From assembly GCA_902564565.1 (NCBI GenBank), contig CACFBW010000001.1, forward strand, positions 124,001 to 188,000: a stretch of DNA of 64,000 nt, written 5' to 3'. Source of the stretch: an uncultured Pelagibacteraceae bacterium. GTDB lineage: Bacteria; Pseudomonadota; Alphaproteobacteria; Pelagibacterales; Pelagibacteraceae. Every line of letters starts with the position of its first letter. Positions within the stretch are counted from its first letter, which is position 1. The position numbers were made by a program, and so were the translations under genes. The notes below the pieces were generated by a model. The model searched no databases, was not told the DNA's origin, and was given only the letters and a program-made list of their open reading frames with translations. Below, piece after piece: positions 39,011 to 48,746 of this stretch.

Positions 39011-39286
39011 ATGATCTTAAAAGGTACTAAATTTCAAATAAAAGTTTGGAAATATCTCAAAACTATACCTAAAGGTAAGGTAAAAACCTATAAAGAGGTA
39101 GCTATTGGCATAAATAGCCCTAAATCAGCAAGAGCAGTGGCTAATGCATGTGGTAAGAACCCCTATGCTCCTAAAGTACCATGTCATAGAGTTATAAGAT
39201 CCGATGGTAGCCTAGGTGGTTTTTCTGCTGCTGGAGGAACAGAAGCCAAGAAAATGTTACTAAAAAAAGAAGGTTTTTTGCTCTAA
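39011..39286 (+). CDS. ogt: MGMT family methylated-DNA--[protein]-cysteine S-methyltransferase; start at internal ATG
   Basis: MILKGTKFQIKVWKYLKTIPKGKVKTYKEVA, PCHRVIRSDGSLGGF active-site motif. ORF-track start (38924) lies inside the GC-rich RNA candidate. Confidence 0.9.
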   Translation: MILKGTKFQIKVWKYLKTIPKGKVKTYKEVAIGINSPKSARAVANACGKNPYAPKVPCHRVIRSDGSLGGFSAAGGTEAKKMLLKKEGFLL

Positions 39287-39649
39287 AAGTTAGGAATACC
39301 AACATTTTTTTACTTCTAGACCCCTTTTCCTTTGATATTTTTATTTTCTCCCTTCAGTTGTACTCAATATAACCATATCGTTAAATATAACACTTCTTTG
39401 GGCGTTTAATCGCTATATTCCTTTTATGCAAACCTCTAGAATTTTATCCTATCAGCACTTATTTCGTACTTTAAAAACAGTTATTTTTTTTAGTATTTTA
39501 TCTAATTTTAATTTTGTTTATTATTTAAGTGTCAATTTTAATAGTTTATACCTGAATAAATATTAACTTAATAAATTACCTTAAGTTTTTTAAAATATAC
39601 AATGATATCAGTACATTAGACAATTAAATTAATGTATTAGATTAATATA

Positions 39650-40498
39650 TTAGTTAGGTCTATTTAGGGCCTCTCTCCTGAATATATAAATACCAGATGA
39701 GATGATTATGAACAATCCTATGAAGGTCCAGTTATCTGGGAAGTGACTAAAGAAGTAATAACCTATTATAATGTTAGTAATAATCTCAAAATAACCAAAA
39801 GGAGCAAGTTTTGAGGCATCAGCATACTTTAAGGAAAGTATTAAAAATAAATGACCTATTGATGCAAAAAAACCTATAGCAAACATCATGTACCACTCTG
39901 TAATAGTTGGTTGAACCCAAACAGAAGGTACAATCATCGATCCGATGATGCCCCCTACTACACCTGTTAGTAAAAGAGTTAATAGAGGATGATCAGACTT
40001 ATGTAACTTTTTTGTTACAATTAGATAAAAACCATACAAAACACCTGTTCCTAAAGCTGCAATACTTGCTAAATTAATTTCAACAAAACCCGGTCTCAAA
40101 ACAATTAAAGATCCAATAAATCCAACAATAACAGCTGCCCATCTTCTAATGCCTACTTTTTCACCTAAAAAAATTGGAGACAAAATAGTAACTATTAATG
40201 GAGCAATAAAAGCTAACGTTAAAGCTTTTGCTAAAGATATAACCGATATTGAATAAAAAAATAAAATATTGGCACAAAATAATAGTAAACCCCTAATTAA
40301 TTGAAGTTTGGGTTGTTCCGTCCATTTAAAATTTTTCCTAAAAAAAATTAACATGATTGGTAAAGCAATTACAACAGTAAAAAAATATCTAGACCAAGTA
40401 ATTTGTAATACAGGAATTGTTGTACTTAAATATTTAGCAAAGCCATCCATTATGGGTAGCATTACCCATGCTAACAAGTTTAGTATTATTGCTTTCAT
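39650..40498 (-). CDS. EamA/DMT family transporter
   Basis: 10-TM protein with internal duplication; AFIAPLIVTILSPIFLGEKVG. Confidence 0.88.
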   Translation of the reverse strand: MKAIILNLLAWVMLPIMDGFAKYLSTTIPVLQITWSRYFFTVVIALPIMLIFFRKNFKWTEQPKLQLIRGLLLFCANILFFYSISVISLAKALTLAFIAPLIVTILSPIFLGEKVGIRRWAAVIVGFIGSLIVLRPGFVEINLASIAALGTGVLYGFYLIVTKKLHKSDHPLLTLLLTGVVGGIIGSMIVPSVWVQPTITEWYMMFAIGFFASIGHLFLILSLKYADASKLAPFGYFEIITNIIIGYYFFSHFPDNWTFIGLFIIISSGIYIFRREALNRPN

Positions 40499-40504
40499 TA
40501 AAAT

Positions 40505-41404
40505 TTAAAAAAAATACTTTAATGAAATAAACACTATAATTGGTATAGTTACAAATGATAGAAGAGTAGAAACAACAATCATGCTAGCAATATTATCAAC
40601 AATTTTTTTAGGTGAATACATTGATCCAACTAAATATGTTAACACTGCGCTAGGCATTGAACATTGTATTAATAAAACACCAGCAGCATAACCGTTTAAA
40701 TTAAAAAATTTAATAATTCCAAAGCCAATAACGGGTCCAAATACTACTCTTCCTATAGAAGAAATTAATGCTTTATTAAAAGAAAAAACCTTAAGTCTAG
40801 TTAAAGCAATGCCTAAAGACATTAAAATTAAAAAAATTGTGGCATATGTTAGTAACATAGTTGTATTAATAACAAAATTTGGTGCCTCAATATCAAAATA
40901 AAGAAATAATACAGATATTAAAACTGCATAAAACGAAGGGCTTTTTATAATCACATTAAAATTAAATTTTTTACTAGCAAGAAAAACACCTAGAGTAAAA
41001 TGAAATAAAATTATTAACGAAGATATAGCACCAGCGACACCAAGACCTTGAGATCCATAAGCAAATAAACAAATGGGAAGGCCCATATTTCCTGTATTTG
41101 GTAGAATAAATGGTGGTAGTTCCATTACAATATCTTTTTTTAATATTGAAAGGAAAATAATTCCAACGATAGAAAAACCCATAATTGCTAAAAGATAATA
41201 CCCAAAATAAGATTTAAAAACTTCAAAAGTTAAACCGGTAGTAGCAACTGCGTAAAAAATAATAGCAGGCGAACCAATATTTGCACCAAAGTTAGTTATA
41301 AATGATGTGTCTAAATTTGGGTTTTTTTTTCCTAAATAATAACCAATACCTACAACAAAAAAAACAGGAAAAAGAACTTCAAATAACTTGATATAAATTT
41401 CCAT
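40505..41404 (-). CDS. AEC family (auxin efflux carrier-like) transporter
   Basis: Multi-TM; LPNTGNMGLPICLFAYG, LLIQCSMPSAVLTYLVG motifs. Confidence 0.87.
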   Translation of the reverse strand: MEIYIKLFEVLFPVFFVVGIGYYLGKKNPNLDTSFITNFGANIGSPAIIFYAVATTGLTFEVFKSYFGYYLLAIMGFSIVGIIFLSILKKDIVMELPPFILPNTGNMGLPICLFAYGSQGLGVAGAISSLIILFHFTLGVFLASKKFNFNVIIKSPSFYAVLISVLFLYFDIEAPNFVINTTMLLTYATIFLILMSLGIALTRLKVFSFNKALISSIGRVVFGPVIGFGIIKFFNLNGYAAGVLLIQCSMPSAVLTYLVGSMYSPKKIVDNIASMIVVSTLLSFVTIPIIVFISLKYFF

Positions 41405-41405
41405 A

Positions 41406-42695
41406 TTACAGAAGTCTAATCAAGATAGGGTTTTTTAATATATTTTTGTTTGACCTTATTGATTTAATGCATTTTTGCGCATTATACTCATTAGCTTTAT
41501 GAGTAATAATAACTATAGAAGCTGTTTTTCTTTTATGGTCAGGTATTTGTATCAATCTTTCTACAGAAATTTTTCTTTTAGCTAATTGTTTAGTTATTTG
41601 AGAAAGAACACCAGGCTTATCCTTTACTTCAAATCTTAAATATAAAGAATTCGAATATTGATCGACATTATAAACAAGTGGAATTTTTCTTTTAATATTA
41701 GGTAAGCCAAATGGATATTTAATATTGCCTCTCAAAATTGATAAAAAGTCTGACATTAAAGCAGAAGATGTGGCTCCGGGGCCAGCACCTTCACCTTGTA
41801 AAATACTTTCACCAATTGGGTATCCATGAACAATAACTGCATTCATTACTCCATTAACATTACCAATATAACTGTCTTTTTTAACTAAACATGGATGAAC
41901 TCTTTCAAATAATTTATTATTAATTAGTTCAGTAATACCAAGTAATTTAATTCTAAAATTTAATTGATTAGCTATATCAATATCTTTGTAATCAATGTTT
42001 TCAATTCCTTCCATTAAACATTTTTTATTGGAAATTTTTTTATTAAATGAAAGTGATGATAGTATTCTTACTTTAGCAAATGCGTCATATCCATTTAAAT
42101 CAAGTTTAGGATTTCCAGGTTCGGCATAGCCTAAAAGCTGAGCTTTTTTTAGTACATTAGAAAATGTATTTTTGGATGTTTCCATTTCAGACAAAATATA
42201 ATTACAAGTTCCATTTAAAATTCCATATACTTTAGTGATTTTATTTGTAGCTAAACCTTCTTTAATAGTTCTTAGAATTGGTATTCCTCCTGCTACAGAT
42301 GCCTCAAATTCTAAATTAACTTTATTTTTTTCTGCAAGTTTGGCCAAATAGTCACCATGTTTAGCAATAAGAGCCTTGTTAGGTGTAATAACGTGAATTT
42401 TTTTTTTTAAAGAAAGTTCTACGACTTTTTTTGATACACCGTCTGAGTAACCAATCGCTTCGAATAAAATATCGACATTGGTTTTTTTAATTATATCTAC
42501 CGGATTTTTATAAAAAATATTTTTATTTATTTTAAATTTTCTTTTTTTCTTAGGATTCTTTGCCGATATTGCTATTATTTTAATTTTTTTACCAGTTTTT
42601 AATTCAATATCTTTTTTTTTAGTATTCAATTCATTTAATAAATAGTTTCCTATTTGTCCTAGTCCAACTACAGCTATATTAACATTTTTTTTCAT
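41406..42695 (-). CDS. hom: Homoserine dehydrogenase
   Basis: VAVVGLGQIGNYL-type N-terminus, VTPNKALIAKHG, GGIPILRTIKEGLATNKITKVYGILNGTCNYIL, C-terminal ACT domain. Confidence 0.95.
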   Translation of the reverse strand: MKKNVNIAVVGLGQIGNYLLNELNTKKKDIELKTGKKIKIIAISAKNPKKKRKFKINKNIFYKNPVDIIKKTNVDILFEAIGYSDGVSKKVVELSLKKKIHVITPNKALIAKHGDYLAKLAEKNKVNLEFEASVAGGIPILRTIKEGLATNKITKVYGILNGTCNYILSEMETSKNTFSNVLKKAQLLGYAEPGNPKLDLNGYDAFAKVRILSSLSFNKKISNKKCLMEGIENIDYKDIDIANQLNFRIKLLGITELINNKLFERVHPCLVKKDSYIGNVNGVMNAVIVHGYPIGESILQGEGAGPGATSSALMSDFLSILRGNIKYPFGLPNIKRKIPLVYNVDQYSNSLYLRFEVKDKPGVLSQITKQLAKRKISVERLIQIPDHKRKTASIVIITHKANEYNAQKCIKSIRSNKNILKNPILIRLL

Positions 42696-42697
42696 AA

Positions 42698-43105
42698 TTA
42701 ATTACTTATATCTGGATAATCTACAGTATTAGAATAGTTTATTACCAAATTTTTAAACTCTTCAAAAGAAATATTATCATTTTTTACATTAACTAGTTTA
42801 ATTTTTTTTTTCTCCTTTTTGCTTTTTTTTTTAACTACATTTTCTTTCTGCTCTTTTTTTATTATTTTTTTAACTACTTTTTCTTTCTGCTCTTTTTTTA
42901 TTATTTTTTTAACTACTTTTTTTTTACTTTCATCTGATTTGTTTGACTCAATATCAGAATTTTTATTGGATTGACTAGATATCATATTCGAAGATGAACA
43001 TGGTTCTAAATTTTCATTAATGCATTCAATTTTTAAATTTGACTCCCAGGCACTGACAGATGAAATTCCTATTAAAAAAGAAAAAAGTAGGCAAATTTTT
43101 TTCAT
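42698..43105 (-). CDS. Secreted Lys-rich hypothetical protein with tandem repeats
   Basis: Signal peptide MKKICLLFSFLIGISSVSA; repeated VVKKIIKKEQKEK. Confidence 0.7.
   Translation of the reverse strand: MKKICLLFSFLIGISSVSAWESNLKIECINENLEPCSSSNMISSQSNKNSDIESNKSDESKKKVVKKIIKKEQKEKVVKKIIKKEQKENVVKKKSKKEKKKIKLVNVKNDNISFEEFKNLVINYSNTVDYPDISN
42831..42925. repeat. 39-bp tandem repeat (about 2.4 copies) encoding VVKKIIKKEQKEK
   Basis: ttaactact(t/a)tttctttctgctctttttttattatttt recurs with starts at ~42831, 42870 and 42909 (39-nt period = 13 codons). Confidence 0.85.
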
Positions 43106-44127
43106 ATCAATCCTCTGCTTTCTGGGAAATTAAACTTAATATTCATATTTTGAACTGCTTGGCCCGATCCTCCTTTTATCAAATTATCTATTGCAGATAA
43201 GATAATATACTTATTTTTATATCTAGTTTTACAAAGTGATATGTGACACTCATTGGTATTAATAACATCATTTGTGCTTATGTAACTATTAATTTTTTTA
43301 ACTTTAACAAATTGTTTTTTTTTAAAACTAGTTTTAAAAGCACTGTTTAACTTGTTAAAAGAAACTCCCTTTTTCGATTCAATATATATTGTGCTCAATA
43401 TTCCTTTAAACATTGGTGATAAGTGAGGGGTAAAAGTAATATTTAATTTTTTGTTCTTTGTGTATTTTTTTATTTCTTGCTCAATTTCAGAATTATGTCT
43501 ATGAAATCCAACGCCATATGCTTTGAGTGAATCATAAAGATTTTTTTTGGCATAAATTTTATGAACATTTCTTCCAGCTCCTGAATATCCTGACTTTGAA
43601 TCAGCTATTATATTTTCTAATTTAATCATATTTTTTTTAATTAGTGGAACTAATGGCAAAAGTATTGATGTTGGATAACACCCAGGACATGAAATTATTT
43701 CAAAATTTTTAATAATTTTACCTGTAAATTCAGGAAGTGAATAGATACTTTTTTTTATATTATTTGGAGCTCTATGTTTTTGTTTGTACCAATTTAAATA
43801 ACTTTTTGAACTGCTCAATCTAAAATCAGCCGCTATATCTATTAAAACATTTTTTGGTAATAAATTGTTTGATATATCTTGAGCTTCGCCATTTGGCAGT
43901 GCAGTGAAAACAACATCTACATCTTTAAGATAAGATTTTTTAAATTTAACTATTTTAGGTAATTTTTTAGAATTTAAAGATTTATCATAAAAGGAAATAT
44001 TTTTACCGACTGATGTATTCCCACATAAATATTTTATTATAATATTTTTGTGTTTATATAAAATTTTAACTAGTTCAATTCCAATGTAACCAGTAGATCC
44101 AGCAATTAATACATTAAGCTTAAGCAT
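43102..44127 (-). CDS. argC: N-acetyl-gamma-glutamyl-phosphate reductase
   Basis: LIAGSTGYIGIELVKIL, EIISCPGCYPTSILLPLVPL, YSGAGRNV. Confidence 0.95.
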   Translation of the reverse strand: MLKLNVLIAGSTGYIGIELVKILYKHKNIIIKYLCGNTSVGKNISFYDKSLNSKKLPKIVKFKKSYLKDVDVVFTALPNGEAQDISNNLLPKNVLIDIAADFRLSSSKSYLNWYKQKHRAPNNIKKSIYSLPEFTGKIIKNFEIISCPGCYPTSILLPLVPLIKKNMIKLENIIADSKSGYSGAGRNVHKIYAKKNLYDSLKAYGVGFHRHNSEIEQEIKKYTKNKKLNITFTPHLSPMFKGILSTIYIESKKGVSFNKLNSAFKTSFKKKQFVKVKKINSYISTNDVINTNECHISLCKTRYKNKYIILSAIDNLIKGGSGQAVQNMNIKFNFPESRGLI

Positions 44128-44160
44128 TTTTTATTATAACAGTTAATAGAGAAAAAAAAA

Positions 44161-44577
44161 TTATCTTTTAGAAAACTGAAAGCTTCTTCTAGCTTTCCTA
44201 TGACCATATTTTTTTCTCTCTACAGCCCTAGAGTCTCTCGTGGTTAGTTTTTCTTTTTTTAGAGTTGATTTTAGATTCGAATCAAATAATAACAATGCTT
44301 TTGAAATACCATGAACCATTGCACCTGCCTGCCCTGTATGTCCACCACCTTTAACACTGCATCTAACGTCATATACAGCAGATTGATTTATAATTTCAAA
44401 AGGTTTTAAAATTTGTGTTTGATGATTAGGTCTTTTAAAATAATCATTATAATTTTGACCATTAACCAAAATTTTTCCTGAACCTTTTTTTAACCATATT
44501 TTTGCTATAGATTTTTTTCTTCTACCAGTTGCATATTTGCTATCTTTGAAATCTTCTTTGATTGCTACTTCGTTCAT
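44161..44577 (-). CDS. rpsI: 30S ribosomal protein S9
   Basis: ATGRRKKSIAKIWLKKGSGKILVNGQ...GQAGAMVHGISKALL...ERKKYGHRKARRSFQFSKR. Confidence 0.98.
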   Translation of the reverse strand: MNEVAIKEDFKDSKYATGRRKKSIAKIWLKKGSGKILVNGQNYNDYFKRPNHQTQILKPFEIINQSAVYDVRCSVKGGGHTGQAGAMVHGISKALLLFDSNLKSTLKKEKLTTRDSRAVERKKYGHRKARRSFQFSKR

Positions 44578-44581
44578 ATTT

Positions 44582-45040
44582 TTAATTTCGTACCAAATTC
44601 TTATTATTTAATTTCGATATATCTATTGTTATAGGTTTTTGAACTGAATGTGGATGATTTTCACCAGTATATATTTTTAGTTTTGTAAGTTGTTTTTTAC
44701 CTAGAGGTCCACCAGGCAACATTCTTTTTACAGCCAATTTTAAACTTTCGCTTGGTTTTTTAATGCTAAGTTTTTCAGGAGTAGTTTCCTTAATACCTCC
44801 TGGATGACCAGTGTGTCTATAATATTTTTTATTTTGAAATTTTTTACCTGTAAATTTAATTTGTTCGACATTCTTAACTACAACAAAATCTCCGTGGTCC
44901 ACATGTGGGCTGTAAGTGTTTTTGTTTTTCCCTCTAATAATCTTAGAAATAACTGTGGCAAGTCTGCCTACAACTGCATTTTTTGCATCTATTTCAAACC
45001 AATTACTTGATATGTCACTTTTTTTAACAAATTTTGTCAT
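44582..45040 (-). CDS. rplM: 50S ribosomal protein L13
   Basis: WFEIDAKNAVVGRLATVISKIIRGKNK, HTGHPGGIKE, MLPGGPLGKKQLTKLKIYTGENHPH. Confidence 0.98.
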   Translation of the reverse strand: MTKFVKKSDISSNWFEIDAKNAVVGRLATVISKIIRGKNKNTYSPHVDHGDFVVVKNVEQIKFTGKKFQNKKYYRHTGHPGGIKETTPEKLSIKKPSESLKLAVKRMLPGGPLGKKQLTKLKIYTGENHPHSVQKPITIDISKLNNKNLVRN

Positions 45041-45210
45041 TGAGCAGGATTAATACTTTTTATTAATCAAAAGTCAATTATTAGGTTGTATAAAATTCTT
45101 TGAAATCAAAGATAATATAGGGCTTTTTAATAACTTGCACCTGATATTGATACTGTAATAAACTATAGTTACAAAAAAAATAATTAAGCGTTAAATAAGA
45201 AAGAGGGAAA

Positions 45211-46539
45211 ATGACAAAAACTATAAAAAATCCAGAAACTATTGCATTGCATGGCGGTGATTACAGGAGTGATCCCGCTACAACAGCGGTTGCTGTTCCT
45301 GTTTATAGAACAACATCTTATCAGTTTAAAGATACTGAAAATGCGGCCAATCTTTTTGCACTAAAAGAGTTTGGTAATATTTATACAAGAATAATGAATC
45401 CAACTAATGACGTATTGGAAAAAAGAGTTGCTGCACTTGAGGGCGGGCTTGCTTGTGTAACAGTCGGATCAGGCCAAGCTGCATCAACTTTTGCAATTAT
45501 GAACTTATGTCAATCTGGAGATAACTTTGTAAGTTCGACCGATCTATATGGTGGAACGGTTAACTTGTTTACTCATACATTAAAAAAATTGGGTATTGAG
45601 TGCAGGTATGCTGACCCATCTGATCCAAAAAACTTTGAGAAATTAATTGATGAAAAAACTAGAGCATTTTATGCAGAAACATTGCCTAATCCTTATTTAA
45701 GGGTTTTTCCAATTCAAGAAGTTGCTGATATAGGTAAAAAACACAATATACCTTTAATTATGGATAACACAGCATCACCGGTAATTTGTAAACCAATTGA
45801 ACATGGGGCGGCTGTAGTTGTCCATTCATTAACAAAATTCATTGGTGGACATGGAACGGTAATTGGAGGCTGTTTAGTTGATGGCGGTAATTTTGATTGG
45901 ACTGCTAATCCTAAAAGACATCCCAATTTTAATGAACCTGACGCAAGTTATGGTGGTGCTGTTTGGGGACAGGTAGTTCCACAGTTAACTGGCGCAAATG
46001 TTGCTTTTGCAGTAAGAGCTAGAGTTTGTTTGCTTAGAGATCTAGGTGCACCATTAGCTCCTGATAATGCTTGGGGTATTATACAAGGTTTAGAAACTGC
46101 TCCACTTAGAATGAAACAACATTGTTCAAATGCAGAAAAAGTTGTTGAGTTTTTAAACAAACATAAAAATGTTGAAAGAGTTATATACCCTACTCTTCAT
46201 AAAGGAGAAATTGCTGCTAGATCTAAAAAATACCTTAAAGGTGGTAACGGTGCTCTAGTTGGTATTGAGGTAAAAGGTGGTGTAGAAGCTGGTAAAAAGT
46301 TTATAGAATCTTTAAAGATGTTTTACCATGTGGCAAACATAGGTGATGCTAGAAGTTTAGCAATTCATCCGGCTACGACAACTCATAGTCAATTAACACA
46401 AGAAGAACTATTAGCAGCCGGTGTAACACCAGGCTATGTTCGTTTATCTATAGGAATAGAACATCCAGATGATATTATTGAAGACTTAAATCAAGCATTA
46501 ACATCTTCTGGTAAACCTAGTCTTAAAGCTGTAAGTTAG
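45211..46539 (+). CDS. metY: O-acetylhomoserine aminocarboxypropyltransferase / cystathionine gamma-synthase family PLP enzyme
   Basis: PETIALHGGDYRSDPATTAVAVPVYRTTSY, RIMNPTNDVLEKRVAALEGG, VVHSLTKFIGGHGTVIGG (PLP Lys), HPATTTHSQL. Confidence 0.9.
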   Translation: MTKTIKNPETIALHGGDYRSDPATTAVAVPVYRTTSYQFKDTENAANLFALKEFGNIYTRIMNPTNDVLEKRVAALEGGLACVTVGSGQAASTFAIMNLCQSGDNFVSSTDLYGGTVNLFTHTLKKLGIECRYADPSDPKNFEKLIDEKTRAFYAETLPNPYLRVFPIQEVADIGKKHNIPLIMDNTASPVICKPIEHGAAVVVHSLTKFIGGHGTVIGGCLVDGGNFDWTANPKRHPNFNEPDASYGGAVWGQVVPQLTGANVAFAVRARVCLLRDLGAPLAPDNAWGIIQGLETAPLRMKQHCSNAEKVVEFLNKHKNVERVIYPTLHKGEIAARSKKYLKGGNGALVGIEVKGGVEAGKKFIESLKMFYHVANIGDARSLAIHPATTTHSQLTQEELLAAGVTPGYVRLSIGIEHPDDIIEDLNQALTSSGKPSLKAVS

Positions 46540-47548
46540 ATTTTGAATTTAAATATAAAAAATATATACAAGAACTAACTAAAAATATTGAAGTAATTTG
46601 GTGCATAGATGCTAAAACAATCTGTGCACCGTTCAATAACGTAAGAACTCCTAATACTATTTGTAAAATAAGCAAAAAACCAATTAAGTTGATTGATAAA
46701 TAGAATTTGTTCAATTTTCTAAAATAAATAATGCAAAGAATATAAATATAAAAAAACAATATTAAATAAGCTAAATTTCTATGAATAAATTGGACAAGCG
46801 AAGGGTCATTAAAAACACTAATCTTAAATAAATTTTCAATCAAATTATCATCTGGAAAATACGTTGAGCCCATTAAAGGCCAAGAATTATAAATTTTCCC
46901 AGCATCCATTCCAGAAACAAAAGCGCCCACTGAAATTTGTAAAAAAATTAAAAACAAAAAAATAGATGGTAAAATTGAATTAATTTTTTGATTAATGGAT
47001 TTTAAATATTTGAGATTTAAATAATTCCAAAAAATTAAAGATAGAATTACAAAAGCTAATAATAAATGAACGCTTAATCTATAATGACTTACATCAACTC
47101 TATCAACTAATCCACTTGAAACCATATACCAACCAATAAAACCTTGAAAACATATAAGAAAAAAAATTATGTATAAATTTATTATTTTAGAAAGTTGCAC
47201 TTTAAAAGAAAAATACAAAAGTGGCACAAGGTATAAAATGCCAATCAAGCGACCAAAAAATCTATGAAACCATTCCCACCAAAATATAACTTTGAATTCA
47301 TTTAAATTCATCGAGTTGTTTTGCAACATAAATTCGGGTATTTGCTTATATAAATTAAAATAATTTTGCCATTCTGTTTCAGTAAACGGAGGTAAAACTC
47401 CTGAAAATAACTGCCATTTAGTAATAGATAGACCTGAATCAGTAAGTCTAGTTAAGCCACCAATAATTATCATAAATGTAATTAGCCAAAACATTAAAAA
47501 AAGCCAATTGGATAATTTATTTTTTAACTGTTTATTCTCTATATACAT
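46523..47548 (-). CDS. ctaA: Heme A synthase (COX15/CtaA family); start chosen at internal ATG
   Basis: IIIGGLTRLTDSGLSITKWQLFSGVLPP, EFKVIFWWEWFHRFFGRLIG, QIxLGVLTLL. Longer ORF start overlaps the divergent chorismate mutase gene. Confidence 0.93.
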   Translation of the reverse strand: MYIENKQLKNKLSNWLFLMFWLITFMIIIGGLTRLTDSGLSITKWQLFSGVLPPFTETEWQNYFNLYKQIPEFMLQNNSMNLNEFKVIFWWEWFHRFFGRLIGILYLVPLLYFSFKVQLSKIINLYIIFFLICFQGFIGWYMVSSGLVDRVDVSHYRLSVHLLLAFVILSLIFWNYLNLKYLKSINQKINSILPSIFLFLIFLQISVGAFVSGMDAGKIYNSWPLMGSTYFPDDNLIENLFKISVFNDPSLVQFIHRNLAYLILFFYIYILCIIYFRKLNKFYLSINLIGFLLILQIVLGVLTLLNGAQIVLASMHQITSIFLVSSCIYFLYLNSKSNLQL

Positions 47549-47591
47549 AAGATTATAAATATAATAATTATACATTAATCCAATTGAAAAA

Positions 47592-47882
47592 ATGTCGCCA
47601 GAAAAAGAAAAAAAATTAAAGAAATTAAGAAAGCAATTAGATAATCTTGACAATTCCTTTATAAGATTACTTAAAAAAAGAACAAATTTAGTTAATCAAG
47701 TCCTAAAATTAAAAGATTATAAAAATCAAATTATAGACAAGAAAAGAATTAAAATAATCTTAAATCGAATTAAAAAAAAATCTATTAAAAATAATATTGA
47801 TCCAAAAATTACAAATAGAATTTGGAAAAATATGATTTGGTCATATATTAATTACGAAAAAAGAAATTTCAAAAAAAAATAA
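47592..47882 (+). CDS. Chorismate mutase
   Basis: LRKQLDNLDNSFIRLLKKRTNLVNQVLKLKDYKNQIIDKKR (AroQ-type helix 1). Confidence 0.85.
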   Translation: MSPEKEKKLKKLRKQLDNLDNSFIRLLKKRTNLVNQVLKLKDYKNQIIDKKRIKIILNRIKKKSIKNNIDPKITNRIWKNMIWSYINYEKRNFKKK

Positions 47883-48074
47883 TTACTTACTATGCGGCGG
47901 TAGCTTCTTTTCAACAAAAACTTCATGTTTTCTTGTTGACGGATTATATTTCTTAGCTTTTAATTTGATTTTTGCTTTTTCACCACCAGCAGGTTTTTTT
48001 ACATAGTAAAAAAAAGGACTATCAGGTTTTGATTCTGGTACAAGACGAACTTTTACGTGAGTTTTTTTTGCCAT
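47883..48074 (-). CDS. rpmG: 50S ribosomal protein L33
   Basis: MAKKTHVKVRLVPESKPDSPFFYYVKKPAGGEKAKIKLKAKKYNPSTRKHEVFVEKKLPPHSK. Confidence 0.95.
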   Translation of the reverse strand: MAKKTHVKVRLVPESKPDSPFFYYVKKPAGGEKAKIKLKAKKYNPSTRKHEVFVEKKLPPHSK

Positions 48075-48075
48075 A

Positions 48076-48453
48076 TTATTTTAACTTTTTTAGTTCTTTA
48101 GCTAAATCGAGTATCTTTCTAAGTTTAGTTTTAATTTTTAAATTGTCACCACTTATAGAACGATTTTTACTTTCGTCAAGATTTAAAGATTGATTGTCAT
48201 TCAATAGTTTTTTTACACCATTTATAGTCATACCTTGTTCTTTAAGTAAGTATTGGACTTTCTTTAATACAGAAATAGTTTTTGGATCATAGTACCTTCT
48301 TTTTCCAGTCAAAATTTTAGGCTTAATTTGTTTAAATTCCTTTTCCCAAAATCTAATTGTATGAGTGTTTAAAGTTCCATTTTTTTTATTCACTAGATTT
48401 AATAATTTAGCAACTTCGCCTATAGATTTATATGCACTTTCAGATTTAGTCAT
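48076..48453 (-). CDS. MerR family transcriptional regulator
   Basis: YKSIGEVAKLLNLVNKKNGTLNTHTIRFWEKEFKQIKPKILTGKRRYY. Confidence 0.92.
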   Translation of the reverse strand: MTKSESAYKSIGEVAKLLNLVNKKNGTLNTHTIRFWEKEFKQIKPKILTGKRRYYDPKTISVLKKVQYLLKEQGMTINGVKKLLNDNQSLNLDESKNRSISGDNLKIKTKLRKILDLAKELKKLK

Positions 48454-48745
48454 TTAAATTTGCATTTAAGGTTTTTTTTAGCTGTTTAGAAGGTTTAAAT
48501 AAAACTACTTTTCTGCTTGAAATTATTTTTGATTCTTTTGTTTTTGGGTTTCTGCCAACTCTTTCTTTCTTTTCTCTTATTAAAAATGTTCCAAAATTAG
48601 AAATTTTAACTATTTTTTTCTTAATTAAATTTTCCATCAATGTATTTAATATATCTTCTAATAAATTCTCAGATATCTTTTTTGAAAAACCAATCTGCAT
48701 ATAGACAGCATTGACAATATCTTTTTTGGTTAAATTAATTCTCAT
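48446..48745 (-). CDS. ihfA: Integration host factor subunit alpha (HU/IHF family)
   Basis: LTKKDIVNAVYMQIGFSKKISENLLEDILNTLMENL...VKISNFGTFLIREKKERVGRNPKTKE. Confidence 0.92.
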   Translation of the reverse strand: MRINLTKKDIVNAVYMQIGFSKKISENLLEDILNTLMENLIKKKIVKISNFGTFLIREKKERVGRNPKTKESKIISSRKVVLFKPSKQLKKTLNANLND

Positions 48746-48746
48746 T

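Noticed and set aside
47549-47653. Longer N-terminus of ctaA
   Set aside because: Overlaps the divergent chorismate mutase start and has no family similarity; internal Met at 47548 is more plausible.
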